Assembly: GCA_028023455.1 (NCBI GenBank)
Contig: JAQFVV010012434.1
Span: 4,740,264-4,804,263 of the forward strand
From: Epiperipatus broadwayi
Lineage: Eukaryota; Onychophora; Udeonychophora; Euonychophora; Peripatidae
DNA length: 64,000 nucleotides
Reading direction: 5' to 3'
In this document: positions 36,420 through 47,318 of the stretch, in pieces
Layout: each line of letters opens with the position of its first letter
How positions within the stretch are numbered: the first letter of the stretch is position 1
The notes under the pieces: model-generated
The model's database searches: none
Told to the model about the DNA's origin: nothing
What the model saw: only the letters and a program-made list of their open reading frames with translations
Made by a program: the position numbers and the translations under genes

Positions 36420-37270
36420 ATGGCAACGTCGAAAAAAATAATAATAATGGGCTGGGGGAGGGATAAATTTGTCGTTTGGATTTGCATACTTATTTTCGAA
36501 TATGCAATTTTTTTAAAACTAATATAAACATTAATAATTTAAAATTACTTTTAAAATCATAGGCATGCATATTTATATATACTTGTTTGGCGTACGTGCA
36601 TTATGTTTAGGTTGTGAAAAGTTGTATACATGGAGTTCAAAATACATTTTTCTCACATTTAGTTGATATGTAACGAAGTGGTGTCCTGTTGCTTAGTTAC
36701 CATGACGCGCCATCGGGTAAAGAACTTAACAAACATAAATATACGCGAGCAAGCCCGGAAAGATGAAAATAAAAAAAATCAGTGATTCTTATTGTTTTGA
36801 CAATATAAAGATTAATTTATTTTTAAATGCGGAAAACTGAATAAATATTTTAAATGAGTTTTTTTTTCATAAACTTTTCTTTTGTAAAAGTTATAAATTT
36901 TAAATGTTTTGTTGTTTTGTCTCCGCACCTGCAGTAATAATTCCGGTGACCGCCACGGATTTAATCTCCAATTGATTTAATGTCTTTATTTTTTACTACG
37001 CGTTTAGTGACTTTTTTTAAGCACACGTGTTTGCATATAGATATTCTTCTTAAATTTTAAATTGAAATAAATCGTATAGTTAAAAGATCTCTTTAGGGAT
37101 GTGTAAATAACTCAGGTGGTCGAAAAGATTTTGAAATGCAGTCTTCCCTAATAAAGTGATGATAAATATTTTTCTAAGAAATAATGACCCCTCGCTGATA
37201 GGCGACGCCAACGTTATTAGAAAAATAAAGATGCGAGCATAAGGCTTATTTCTGAGGATTGTCAAAGTTG
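36420..37270. promoter_or_regulatory. CpG-rich patch, candidate host promoter or first exon
   Basis: CpG dinucleotides cluster here (for example TGACGCGCCATCGG, ATACGCGAGC, CCCGGAAAG, CCGGTGACCGCCACGG, TACGCGTT, GGCGACGCCAACG) in a window where CpG is otherwise rare. The sequence is not visibly repetitive. CpG clusters in methylated invertebrate genomes can mark promoters or exons. No start codon, splice sites or direction could be settled; a 61-codon minus frame (37080-37265) has no recognisable domain. Confidence 0.35.
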
Positions 37271-37274
37271 ATTA

Positions 37275-37980
37275 GAAAGTAAAAAAAAAAAGTATTTTTT
37301 ATTTTGAATATTTAAAATTTATTTAGGTTGATAATATTTGATATTATGAATTAAATAAAATAATTCTAAACTGTAATTATTTGAAAAAAATATAATTTGA
37401 TATGGTTAAAAAATAATGCTACAGCATAGTAATAAAATAAAATCTACTTTCTAAAATATAATTTGAAATTAAATAATTTATAAATAAAACGAAAAATTCC
37501 GTTTGCCTAAAAAATACTATTTTGAAAAAATATTTCATTCGTGGTAATTATTGTTTTGCTTTCTTTGGGTGGTAATCTAAAAGTTGTTAACAACCATAAA
37601 TATAGTTTTAAAAAAATTTAAAGTCATGATAATAAACTCGAACTAGTAATTTAAATATTATATACTTGATTTCACCTTAATAAAAACTAAAGAAAGAAAA
37701 AATAGGATTCTTTATTCTGTGGCAGAAGATTTAATTTTATGGCTTTGTGATTAAATAAATGCTGCAATTACTGTTGAACAATAGGTACTAATTTATGTTT
37801 TGAAATTGGGTGACTTGAGTTAAAACTAAATGTGGGCTGTTTTTTTTTTATGAGAAAAAATCATTTTTAAATAAAAGATATTTTAATTGGGATTATAAGA
37901 CTTTTTTAATTCAAATAAAAATAATAAACACATTATACATGACAAAATAAGAGTCATAGATCACATGACCCAATTCTCTT
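37275..37980. other. AT-rich non-coding DNA, nothing recognised
   Basis: No supported feature. Confidence 0.5.
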
Positions 37981-37986
37981 AAGCTT

Positions 37987-38258
37987 GTAAAATTTAATCA
38001 CTGAGGATTATAATTTCTCAACAAGCTTTGTGATAAATGCTTAATCAGAGCCAGCATTTAAAATATCTCTGTCAGGACCACCCCCCAAACCTCTGAACAT
38101 GGTATTTTAGCACCTCTCTGAGGAGTGCCAAAGCATGAAACCATAGTCAGAGAGGTTTGGGGGGGGGGTCCTGATAGAGATATTTTAAATGCTGGCTCTG
38201 GCTAAGCATTTATCACAAAGCTTGTTGAGGAATTGGCAATCCTCATTGATTATATTAT
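37987..38258. mobile_element. Long hairpin (fold-back) element, about 100-bp arms
   Basis: The left arm 38002-38102 (TGAGGATTATAATTTCTCAA ... CAAACCTCTGAACATGG) and right arm 38141-38245 are reverse complements with few differences; weaker pairing continues outwards. The loop is about 38 bases and contains its own small stem (CACCTCTCTGAGGAGTG). A poly-G run of eleven (38159-38169) in the right arm faces CCACCCCCC in the left. There is no coding content. Confidence 0.9.
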
Positions 38259-38899
38259 ACATGAGTGTAACTAAGAGTGTGACTAAAAATCTGCTTGAAA
38301 AAAAAAATTTTTTTTTGGTGATATGTTTTGGATATAATGTCTTTGCTATTAATACTGAATGCAATTCAATACTGAATGTTTAAGATTTCTAGAATTGAAA
38401 ATTATCTCATTAAACATGTCTACAAAAAATATTTAAATCAAGACTCGCTGGTTGCTTATAACTCCAATTAATAAATTTTGTAAGATATTTGAAACATTTA
38501 TATAGAAATGCATAATATTTATGTATGTTTAAATAGAATTTAATTAAAGATTGTTTTGCAATTAACAATTTTTAATAATTTATTGCTAATAAACGAATGA
38601 AATATGTTTTCTCTATTTTATATATTAATTTGAATTATTATTAAACTTTGAATGATGAAATTCTTATTTGAAAATAAATCTTTTTAGAAGCTACATATAT
38701 AATATTCACCATTGTTTTTTATAATTGTTTCAAAAGCAAATGTATAAAAAATTAAATCATTTTTAGTATAGAACTTTAGCAATAACAGTGTAATAGCCAA
38801 TACCCTTTTTAAAATATATATATTTTTAATTTTACTGACATTTTATAGTTTTTTATAAGGTATGTGGATTGTGTAAACTTTATGATATAAACTCTTTTA

Positions 38900-39560
38900 A
38901 TATCAGATATCAGAGTATAAGACTGCATTGGGCACTAAAGAGTTGTCAAGATTTAAGATCAATATAGCTGCTCTTACTGAAGTTCATTTTCCAGAGAAAG
39001 AAAGTTTAAGAGACCACTTGGAAGAGCAGATAACTCAACAACAAAATAATATATCATACCATTTCCACCTTCTTTGACACTTTATCAATACTTTTATTTT
39101 TATTATTTTTTTATTACACTAACAGTTTTGACTGTCCTGCAGTCATCATCAGAGTAGATAAGAGGAGTATCCAGATCTCTTATCTACTCTGATGATGACT
39201 GCAGGACAGTTGAAACTGTTAGTGTAATAAAAAAAATAATAGATAAGAGTATCCGGATACTCTTATCTACTCTGATGATGAGTGCAGGACAGTCAAAACT
39301 GTTAGTGTAATAAAAAAATAATAAAAATAAAAGTATTGATAAAGTGTCAAAGAAGGTGGAAATGGTATGATATGTTATAATAATAGAAATCAATACATAG
39401 GAAAAGAAGAAGTAGAAAATTATATTACAACAAAATAATACATGGTGTTGGATTTGCTGTAAACTCTAATTTAATATTTTTCATTCTGGCAATGGAAGTA
39501 GTGCTCATTTTATTTGTTCTATACTTCAACTTTAGATTTAGAGAATTCAGAAGAAAAAAG
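38900..39560 (+). pseudogene. LINE 3 endonuclease fragment, split by a hairpin element
   Basis: Bases about 38908-39048 encode ALGTKELSRFKINIAALTEV, which matches the start of the endonuclease domain of widespread CR1/RTE-like LINEs in invertebrates (ELARY.VDIAAL.E pattern). After the inverted repeat at 39051-39373, the domain resumes with IHGVGFAVNSNL (about 39437-39475), corresponding to the conserved GVGFA block. No continuous frame remains. I infer that this belongs to the same dead LINE as the RT remnant at 41850-43000, in the same orientation, with other insertions between. Confidence 0.6.
39051..39373. mobile_element. Fold-back element nested in LINE 3, with a 30-bp perfect palindrome
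   Basis: The left arm (39051-39164, starting ATATCATACCATTTCC) and right arm (39260-39373, ending GGAAATGGTATGATAT) are near-perfect complements. Between them lies an extra partial copy of the right arm (39176-39240). At its junction, 39240-39269 is a perfect 30-bp palindrome centred on ATCCGGAT. ACAACAAAATAATA occurs at 39038-39051 and 39427-39440 and could be a target duplication, although the second copy lies about 50 bases beyond the arm end. Confidence 0.88.
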
Positions 39561-39899
39561 CTTTAATATTTTTTTAGGTTGCATTATTAAAGCAATGTCG
39601 TTAAAAGATTTTTTTTTTAAGTTTTTTTATTTTTTGCAGATGGTAGTACAAATTATAGGCTTTAGCCAAAAGTAGTTGGAAATAACAATACTAATGATAA
39701 AATTCCAATGGTCTACGGTTATTGAATTTTTTTCATAATTTCCATGGCTTGACTATCACAAATACTGTATATAGGTAGAAAAATCAGTACTTGTATAATT
39801 CATGGCAGCTGAACAGAGGAAACAGTTTTTTGTTTAAATATATAGTTTCTGGGGTACATCTTTACAAGTATTTCTTTATGATTTTTTTTTTTTTACAGT

Positions 39900-40179
39900 T
39901 TTATATTAAGTAATATTTACCTTAGGAATAAGCGTCTGAAAAATTCGAAGGTAGGGACCTCTACAGGTCTTAAACATAAGCTTTGCATCTGAAAAATTCG
40001 AAGGTAGGAGCCTCTACAGGTCTTAAACACAAGCTTTGCATCTGAAAAATTCGAAGGTAGGGACTTCTACAGGTCTTAAACACAAGCTTTGTGTTTAAGA
40101 CCTGTAGAGATCCCTACCTTCAAATTTTTCAGACGCTTATTCCTAAGGTTACAGCCTTAGTAAATATTACTTAATATAA
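39900..40179. mobile_element. Asymmetric hairpin element with a 53-bp triplication in one arm
   Basis: The outer ends are TATATTAAGTAATATTTAC and its complement. The left arm has three tandem copies of a 53-bp unit starting at 39935, 39988 and 40041 (TCTGAAAAATTCGAAGGTAG ... AAGCTTTG). The right arm has one inverted copy (about 40088-40135). The third copy and the inverted one meet at an AAGCTT site with almost no loop. The right arm also has about 13 bases (GGTTACAGCCTTA region) missing from the left. There is no coding capacity. Confidence 0.9.
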
Positions 40180-40189
40180 TAATGTGCGT

Positions 40190-41495
40190 TTAATAAAATT
40201 TATAATTATAATTTTATATTAAGAAATTTTAGTTATTAAGTTGGAAAAAAAATTAAAAATTGATTATAAATTTCATTCAAAAGATTGATTTAAAGTTTTA
40301 TTTATATATAATGTCTAAATATGACAATCTCAAATCACTTACATAGTTTGTTAAAAGACAGCCTCTTTATTTTTGTCACTATCATTTTGGTAAAATGATT
40401 AAAATTTGAAATTTTCCTCAAATGGAACAGCATAACTTGGAATATTTGCAAACATTTGGGATCCTGCCTTTCTGAAAGTATGTATTAATGACCACAATGA
40501 TTGATTTGTAACTACTTTGCATACCCTTAAGAGATTTCTGGCTGCTGACATGAACAATTTTTAAATGCCTTTTCTCATAAATAAACAATAACAGTTTTCA
40601 TTTATGCACTTTTTTTTATTTACATTCTGTTTTTTCCTTAATTTAAAAAAATTATTTACAAATTAAGTTAAAATATTTTTTTTAAAAATTGTCTTTCTTT
40701 AAAATAATACTAATAAAAAAAACAACTCTGGAAGTATTAAGTACAATCTTTCTTTTCAGACATTTTGTTATACATATTTATTGTATGCCTGTCATATAAT
40801 TGAACAAAAAATGATTTTACTCTTCAGCTACTGGGAAATATACAAGTACTGAAAAATCCTACAAAAGAATATGAATACATACACACTCAAATCAATGGCA
40901 TTTAATAAATATGGCAGTTACAAGCATAGATTGTTGGAAGAATTATAGATTAGTATGTTCCAAGATTAATAAGTATATCTTATTCCACTTGTATTAATAA
41001 TAAAATTAATGTTCATTCTTTAGAAATATCTACTATAAGTATTAAATTTCAACAGATATAAAACACTAAAATTGCTAATTTGGACTCCAGGATTATCATA
41101 TTTACTAAAACATAGTGTTCTTTTTAAAAAATGTAATATGGCTATGAGCAAATTTATCATTGGATTTATTAAGACAAAAATAAGTGATTTTCTGATCAAG
41201 GAAATGTGGCATTTTCTGGTTGATAGAATATTAAATTAAATGTAGAACTTCATATAAATATAGTTATATGAATGCAGGTCATTTATTGACAAGAGGCTTA
41301 ATAATGGTTGATCATAGTCAAAATAGATATTTTTAATGCAGTGAATGCAACACATGGACTTGAGAAGTGGTATCACAATCATCTTTAATTCCAGAAATAG
41401 CACTGTCTTATATAATGACTTTTTTTGTTCCAATGAAAGGAATATTTTGATGATACAGGAATTGAGATGATGCCTTTTAATGACATATTCATTTT
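40190..41495. other. AT-rich sequence inside the presumed LINE 3 region
   Basis: No convincing coding remnant was recognised, although it lies between the endonuclease and RT relics of the presumed same LINE. Confidence 0.4.
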
Positions 41496-41503
41496 ATCAA
41501 TTT

Positions 41504-41742
41504 AAAGCCTTCAACAGATATGCCTTAAACATGCTAATGTGACAGCCAATAAGATGGAATAATAACATCACATGGACCTCTCAATTCTCAAACACAGGTC
41601 AGAACTATAAGAAGAAGATGGGTCCATCTTTTTCTTATAGTTCTGACTTGTGTTTGAAAATTGAGAGGTCCTTGTGATGTTATTATTCCATCTTATTGGC
41701 TGTCACATTAGCATGTTTAAGGCATATCTGTTGAAGGCTTTA
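41504..41742. mobile_element. Near loop-less hairpin element, about 118-bp arms
   Basis: The left arm starts AAAGCCTTCAACAGATATGC; the right arm ends with its complement. Complementarity continues through AGATGG-GT-CCATCT in the middle, leaving a two-base loop near 41622. Only a few mismatches were seen over about 239 bases. As RNA it would form a long duplex typical of hairpin-siRNA precursors. Confidence 0.92.
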
Positions 41743-41849
41743 GCTTTCATGTTATTAAAATATCTGTTTACGCTTAATAAATTTTATATATTTATCAATT
41801 TAATTAAATTTAGACACAGATATTCTCTTTAATGATGTCAATTTTAAAA

Positions 41850-43000
41850 ATAGAAAGGTTGTAAGTCCTAATAAAATACCTGCAGAAAATTTAAAATATG
41901 ATATTGGTACATTAGCTTTAAAAATATTGGAATATTTTAAAAATATATAGAACTATAAAGTTATGCTGTCTAATCTTATAAATGCTCTTCTGTTCCAATA
42001 TTTAAAAATATAAAGATAATAGACAAGAGTGTACTAATTATCATGGAATATTAATATTATTTATTAAAGCAAAGATACTTTTAAGGATTTTGTTGGGTTG
42101 CTTTCAGCTTTAATGAATGGCTACTAGAGACTCGGTATAGTGTTAAAGAATTAAGAAACACTATAAACATGATTTTTATTTCTAGACAAATGCAGAAAAA
42201 TGTTGGTCAGAACAGCATGATTAATATATTATTTTTTAATCAAGGTATTTGATTCAATCAGTCAACCAGATTATGGCATTATTGAAAGTAATTGATTATG
42301 CACCAAAATTTATTTGTATTGCACAGCTCCTACATTATGAAATGTCATAAAAGGTAATTATTTGTGATGGAAAGTCAGCTATTTAAAATGAAAAAAGGTT
42401 CTAAACAAGGATGTGTACTTGTTCCAATATTGTATTCAATTTTTATTGCAGTTATCTTTGGAATTATGTATAGGCAGCTTAATGAAACAGAGATCAAGAT
42501 GCAATACAAGTTTGATTGTTGGAATATTTGATTTTAATCAATTAAAAGCAAAAATAAGAATTTTTTTTTTTTGGCTTCTGGGCTTGTAGTATATTGATTA
42601 TTGTGCTATTTTTGCCAGTCCAAAAAAAGATTTACAGTTCTTACATAATGTTTTGAATGTAACATTTTAAGATTTATGATTAACAATTAATATTCAAAAA
42701 ATTCATGTTCTTTATTAGCTCACAACTTAGCAACTTTTAGTTTGGATAGTTATCAACTTAAGAATGCCAAGCAATTTAAATACTTAGGTAGTTTACAAGT
42801 AGAAAGATGGATTTATACATTGAGATATGATATAGGCTCTAATATGCTGTTATTGCTTTTAACAAGTTAAAAGATAAGGTATTTTATCATGAGAAAACAA
42901 TTAGTGTATCTGTGTCAGCTGTAAATAAAATTATTTTATCTAATTTATTATACAGAAGTGAGACTTGAACATACTATTGATGTAATATAAAGCATTATAA
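41850..43000 (+). pseudogene. LINE 3 reverse transcriptase relic (heavily decayed)
   Basis: Scattered frames show RT landmarks of a CR1/RTE-like LINE distinct from the two RTE-like families: KVVSPNKIPAENLKYD (about 41857-41905), KVFDSIS in motif A (about 42244-42264), GSKQGCVLVPILYSIF in motif B (about 42397-42445), QLKAKI (42541-42560), a YIDYCAIFAS remnant where YADD is expected (about 42590-42620), and NAKQFKYLGS-like codons (about 42765-42793). Many stops and shifts interrupt it. The catalytic aspartate pair is lost. Confidence 0.7.
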
Positions 43001-43314
43001 AAGTTTCATTTAAAAATATTTTGTAAATTTCAAAAATACATAAAATCAGTTAATTTGTTCTTCAATTTGTTTGTCATAAAATTTATTGTAAAATCACATT
43101 TCCATTGAATTGAACATGTAAAATAAATGAACAGTGTAAGACTTTCTAAAAGAGCATTTTATGGTAAGCTTGATCATGATTGTTGTGAGAAAAATAGATC
43201 CTCATCCACATTAAAAGAATAATCTCAAACATTTTTAAAAAGTGTTATGTTGATTGTTTCTATTGGAATCATTGTAAAGTTATAATTATACACAATATTG
43301 AAATATTTCAGAAG

Positions 43315-43436
43315 GAAATGTTTTCTGTCAAGAGTTGGTGGCCGAATGGTTAGCACAGCTGCCTTACAAGCAGTTGTCCCAGGTTCGCTTCCGGGCCGAT
43401 GCTTTGACATAAAAATAAAAAAAGAAATGTTTTCTG
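43315..43436 (+). mobile_element. tRNA-derived SINE (type 1) with 13-bp target duplication
   Basis: The body is 43328-43423: head TCAAGAGTTGG, A box TGGCCGAATGG (43339-43349), B box GGTTCGCTTCC (43382-43392), GGGCCGATGCTTTGACAT and an A-rich tail. It is flanked by GAAATGTTTTCTG at 43315-43327 and 43424-43436, an exact 13-bp target duplication. It matches the copies at 34815-34954 (minus) and 45048-45154. This copy retains the most canonical pol III promoter. A minus frame at 43225-43410 is spurious. Confidence 0.92.
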
Positions 43437-43633
43437 ATGAAAAAATTTAATTGCAATATTGCCAAATATCAAACAAACAGAAAAATTGAATAGTATGGTG
43501 TGTGAATATAATTGTGTTTTACATATTGGTTTGTATAGTCATTACAAAATTTATTTTTAGAACAGCTTTTTTATCTTTCATTACTCGGAGTTAAAATGGC
43601 CATTCTCATTTATGAATGGATGCTATATGCATT

Positions 43634-44128
43634 ATATATATATAAACAAACAATTTAATGGTAAAAAAATATTTTTTAAATTCTCTAGTAGCGCTTTCAA
43701 TTACATAGTAATCCTCGTCAGCCTTAACTGAATTGAAATTTTAATGTTATGTAAATTTCCATAAGCTGTGTATGGCTGTATTTGCAACTTGTCTATTGAT
43801 AACATTATCTTTATATTTATCTATTAAAATTGACTCTTTAATTTTCCACTTTTTATGATTCCTTTCTTCCATTAATATTTTTATTTCATTAATATTAAAT
43901 GTAAATCATAAAAAAAGAAAAATTAAAGAGACAATTTTAATAGATAAATATAAAGATATTATTAATAGGCAAGTTGCAAATACACCATACACAGCTTATG
44001 AAAATTTACATAACATTAAAATTTGAAATTCAATTAAGGCTGACAAGGATTACTACATAATTGAAAGTGCTACTAAAGAATTTAAAAAATATATTTTTTT
44101 ACCATTAAATTGTTTGTTTATATATAAT
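43634..44128. mobile_element. Long hairpin (fold-back) element, about 225-bp arms
   Basis: The left arm 43634-43860 (TATATATAAACAAACAATTT ... TTTTTATGATT) and the right arm 43904-44128 are reverse complements with scattered mismatches; the loop of 43 bases is AT-rich. This is the longest inverted repeat in the window. No open frame of note lies in either arm. Confidence 0.9.
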
Positions 44129-44134
44129 ATTTTT

Positions 44135-45040
44135 TATAGTATTATACTTTTACATTTAATATACATATATTAATCTACTTCTTGAATGTCTTTCTAATTT
44201 AAACAATATATTTAACCCTCTCACATTTAATTATTTTTTACCCACACCTAGTGAAATTTGATTTAACAATTCAACATTTTAATTTTAATGTCTGAAGCTT
44301 TTATTTAATATTATAAATAATATACTGGGCTCAATTTCTTACAAATTTAAGTTTACAAATGAAAACAATTCTAAAAAATCATATTTGAACTTTCCAAATA
44401 TAAAAAATATATAAAATGTGAAGTACATAATGGGAACAATGGCTTTATTTTCATTGGTTTTTGTCATAACACTATTGTAGAAAGAAAATGAACAAAATAT
44501 TTATCATGTTAATTCCAGTTTTTAAGCCTGAATGAATTATTATAAATTCATAACAAATTTGTGAAATATTTTTCAGAAATTGAAAATTGCATTTATATTT
44601 ATTAAGTATAACTCAAAAATTCAGAACTATTGTTGATTGGCAGCTGAGTGTTGACTATAATAATTCTGCTTTTGGTTTAACATTTATTTAAGTTTATTAA
44701 CTTGTATTTTTATAAGTAACATATATTTCAAAAAAATCTAAGTGGAAACATAAATATATTTTATTTTTAATAATTATAATGAAAATATTTTTTAAAAATA
44801 ATTACAAATAATTAAATGCATTATGAAATAATGTACATTTTTTCTTATTATCCTAAACAATAGAATAAGTGGTTTTTAATATTCATATTCAAAAAATTAA
44901 CTAATCAGCTACCTCTAATTTTGTCAGGAGTCTTTTCATCTTATACTTGGTAGACTTCTTTTATTGATTTATTAGTTACAAAAGAAATATGAATATGTTA
45001 TTTGTTCACAGACCAGTTTAATTTGAATTTTTAGTGCAAA
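44135..45040. other. AT-rich non-coding DNA, nothing recognised
   Basis: No supported feature. Confidence 0.5.
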
Positions 45041-45047
45041 ATGACTA

Positions 45048-45154
45048 TCAAGTATTGGTGGTCGAGAGATCAGCGATGGCTGCTTTACAAGCAGTTGTCC
45101 CGGGTCAGTGGGTTTGCTTCCCAGCTGATGCTATGACACTTGAGAAAATAAAAT
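45048..45154 (+). mobile_element. tRNA-derived SINE (type 1), third copy
   Basis: Begins TCAAGTATTGGTGGTCGAGA, has a B-box-like GGTTTGCTTCC (about 45109-45119) and the family end GCTGATGCTATGACA, followed by an A-rich tail. No exact target duplication was seen. More diverged than the copy at 43328. Confidence 0.8.
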
Positions 45155-45552
45155 AATGGTTTTAAAAGCTAAAAAAATTAATTTAAAGTTACAACACAGA
45201 AGTGCTATCACAATATATTATAAGAAACTGTACTTAATCACAAAACCAAATTGTCAAAATTTTATCAGTATATATAGCTTTTTACTTGATATGCAATTAA
45301 AACAATAATACCCTGTCTTAAAAGAATATTGAAACATTCTCCTGCATTCTACTATTTAGAATTATATTTAAATATGAGGTGCAAGTTTAGATTTTTAATT
45401 TGTTTGGATTTCAAAGTTCAACTTGGATTTGTCTTTTATAATTATAAATAGTGCTCTTTACATTAGTTTCAGAGAACAGCATGATAATAAGATGATCTTA
45501 TGGCCTTTTAAATTATTTTATCATCATATATTTATATAATATATTGAAATGA

Positions 45553-46572
45553 TCATTGATCATTTCATAAGAGTCAGAGGAAAAGGTATATTAATTACAC
45601 TCTAGGATAGGAAAAACAAGGAAGAAATAATAAGTCATTTAAATAAAATAAGAAATCACACATTTAAGAAGCAAATACTTTTATAATATAAACAAATACA
45701 CATATATTATGTATATCTGTATGAATTACTAATTTTAAAACAAAAGGTTATAAGTTTTTTGTAATTAAAAAACAAAAAATCTTAGTTTATTTTTCTGGGC
45801 AAAAAAGGTATTAAGAAAAAAATAAATTAGGAAATAATAAATTGTTTATGTAAATTTAAAACAGAATTTTAAAAAGAAAGAAAAAAAATATATAAGATAA
45901 TTTAAGGTAATCTGTCAAATTAGGAAGACAAGTTAAATATTTATTTTAAAAAAATTATTTATGGAAAGTGCGAAGTTATTGGATTTTTTTTTAATTAATG
46001 TCAAAATAACGTAATTTGTAAACAATGTCTTGCATATTTGGGACTATCATATAAAGCAGAAGAAAAACAACTTACAAAGAATGGATTAAGTATTAGAACG
46101 CATATGATTGATATAAAGAATTTTATTAAAGTTTATCAGTAATTAATATTATTTTTTTTAAAAAAAACATACTATAAATAGATTTAGCTAAAAAAAAAAA
46201 AAGTTCTCTGCACTCTTCAATTGCTTTAGCCATGAGACTATTTCACAGAAAATAAAAAAAACACTTCTTAGAAGTTCAAAGTTCAGTGGCAAACTGGTCA
46301 GTATTTCTTTCTTAAACTGGATAATCGGTTTCATGCAGAACAATCTGAAATGCCTCACTGAAAGACAACCCTCAATGGAAAGTTAATATTAGTATGATTT
46401 CATTAATATTTGTAAAGAATTTGCCACCAAAACAATATGAAAATCACTGAAAAAAAATTAATTGAAAAGAAGCTTAATGGTCTCCATTTACAAACACACT
46501 CCTAATTTAAACTGTAGTTGAATGCCACAAATTAAAATGTTCATTAGTATGTAAATTATTCACAAATAAAAA
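45553..46572 (+). repeat. Duplicated block, copy A left part
   Basis: Matches 55968-57900 in order and orientation, apart from an insertion in the latter. Shared landmarks: GGAAGACAAG with the following ATTATTTA, ATAAATAGATTT, GAAGTTCAAAGTTCA/GAAGTTTAAAGTTCA, TTTCATGCAG/TTTCATACAG, (T)GAAATGCCT(C/T), and CTCCTAATTT(A/C)AACT. No coding content. Diverged, so an old duplication. Confidence 0.7.
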
Positions 46573-47313
46573 AACTTTGATAGGAATTTTATTAAGATTA
46601 CTAATTAACTTTTAGTTTATAAATATATTATATATATATTTGGCAAGTTTGTGTATTTAAGATATCTCAAAAAGCATTTTAAATATTAGCTTTAGGTAAA
46701 GATCAGTTTATATATTTACTGATGATTAAAGATATTGTAAATAAGAACTTACCTATTAGTAATTTTAATAAGAGAGCTATGGGTTTGATCCACAAAATCT
46801 GAATCACCTTATTCTAAGATATAGTAATAATTTTGCATATCTTTATTATAGGACAAATAAATGAATGTGAAGTATAGACATTCTTCAACAGCAAAAACAG
46901 CTGATTTTGAAAATTATTTAAGTTCATCCTTATATGTGTTGAAATGATCAAATTCTTTCCTATAACTTTTATGAGATAAGGTAATTTCAATATTAGAATC
47001 CATTTGTCAGTAATTTATATTGATGTTGAAATTGAGATGTACATGTATCTAATATTATTTTATATAATTAATTTTAATATCAGGTGTGAATGCATTAAAT
47101 TATTAAAGGTTTAAATAATGATTCTATTAATGATTACATTAAACATTAGTAGGTTAAGATTATATGTGCACATGAATTCCTGCTCAAAGATTGAAAGTAA
47201 TGTTATGTGAGCTCATCATTTGCCTGATTTATTTGCCACATATTTTATATTGATAATTATTTTCTGGGCTTAATTATATATGCATACACATAGATAGTGA
47301 ATTGAGTTATTAT
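46573..47313. other. Sequence present in copy A but not in copy B, left of the Gypsy element
   Basis: With 52830-53033 it makes up about 950 bases that copy B lacks. It is either an older insertion into which the Gypsy element later jumped, or a deletion from copy B. AT-rich; nothing recognised. Confidence 0.45.
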
Positions 47314-47318
47314 GTGAC
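47314..47318. repeat. Target-site duplication GTGAC, left
   Basis: GTGAC directly before the 5' LTR; the identical GTGAC follows the 3' LTR at 52825-52829. Five-base duplications are typical for Gypsy integrases. Confidence 0.92.

Noticed and set aside
38159-38169. G-quadruplex in the poly-G run
   Set aside because: Only a single G run, paired in the hairpin; no four-run pattern.
43328-43423. A functional tRNA gene
   Set aside because: Has A and B boxes, but no closed acceptor stem was found; the A-rich tail, target duplication and two sister copies show a SINE.
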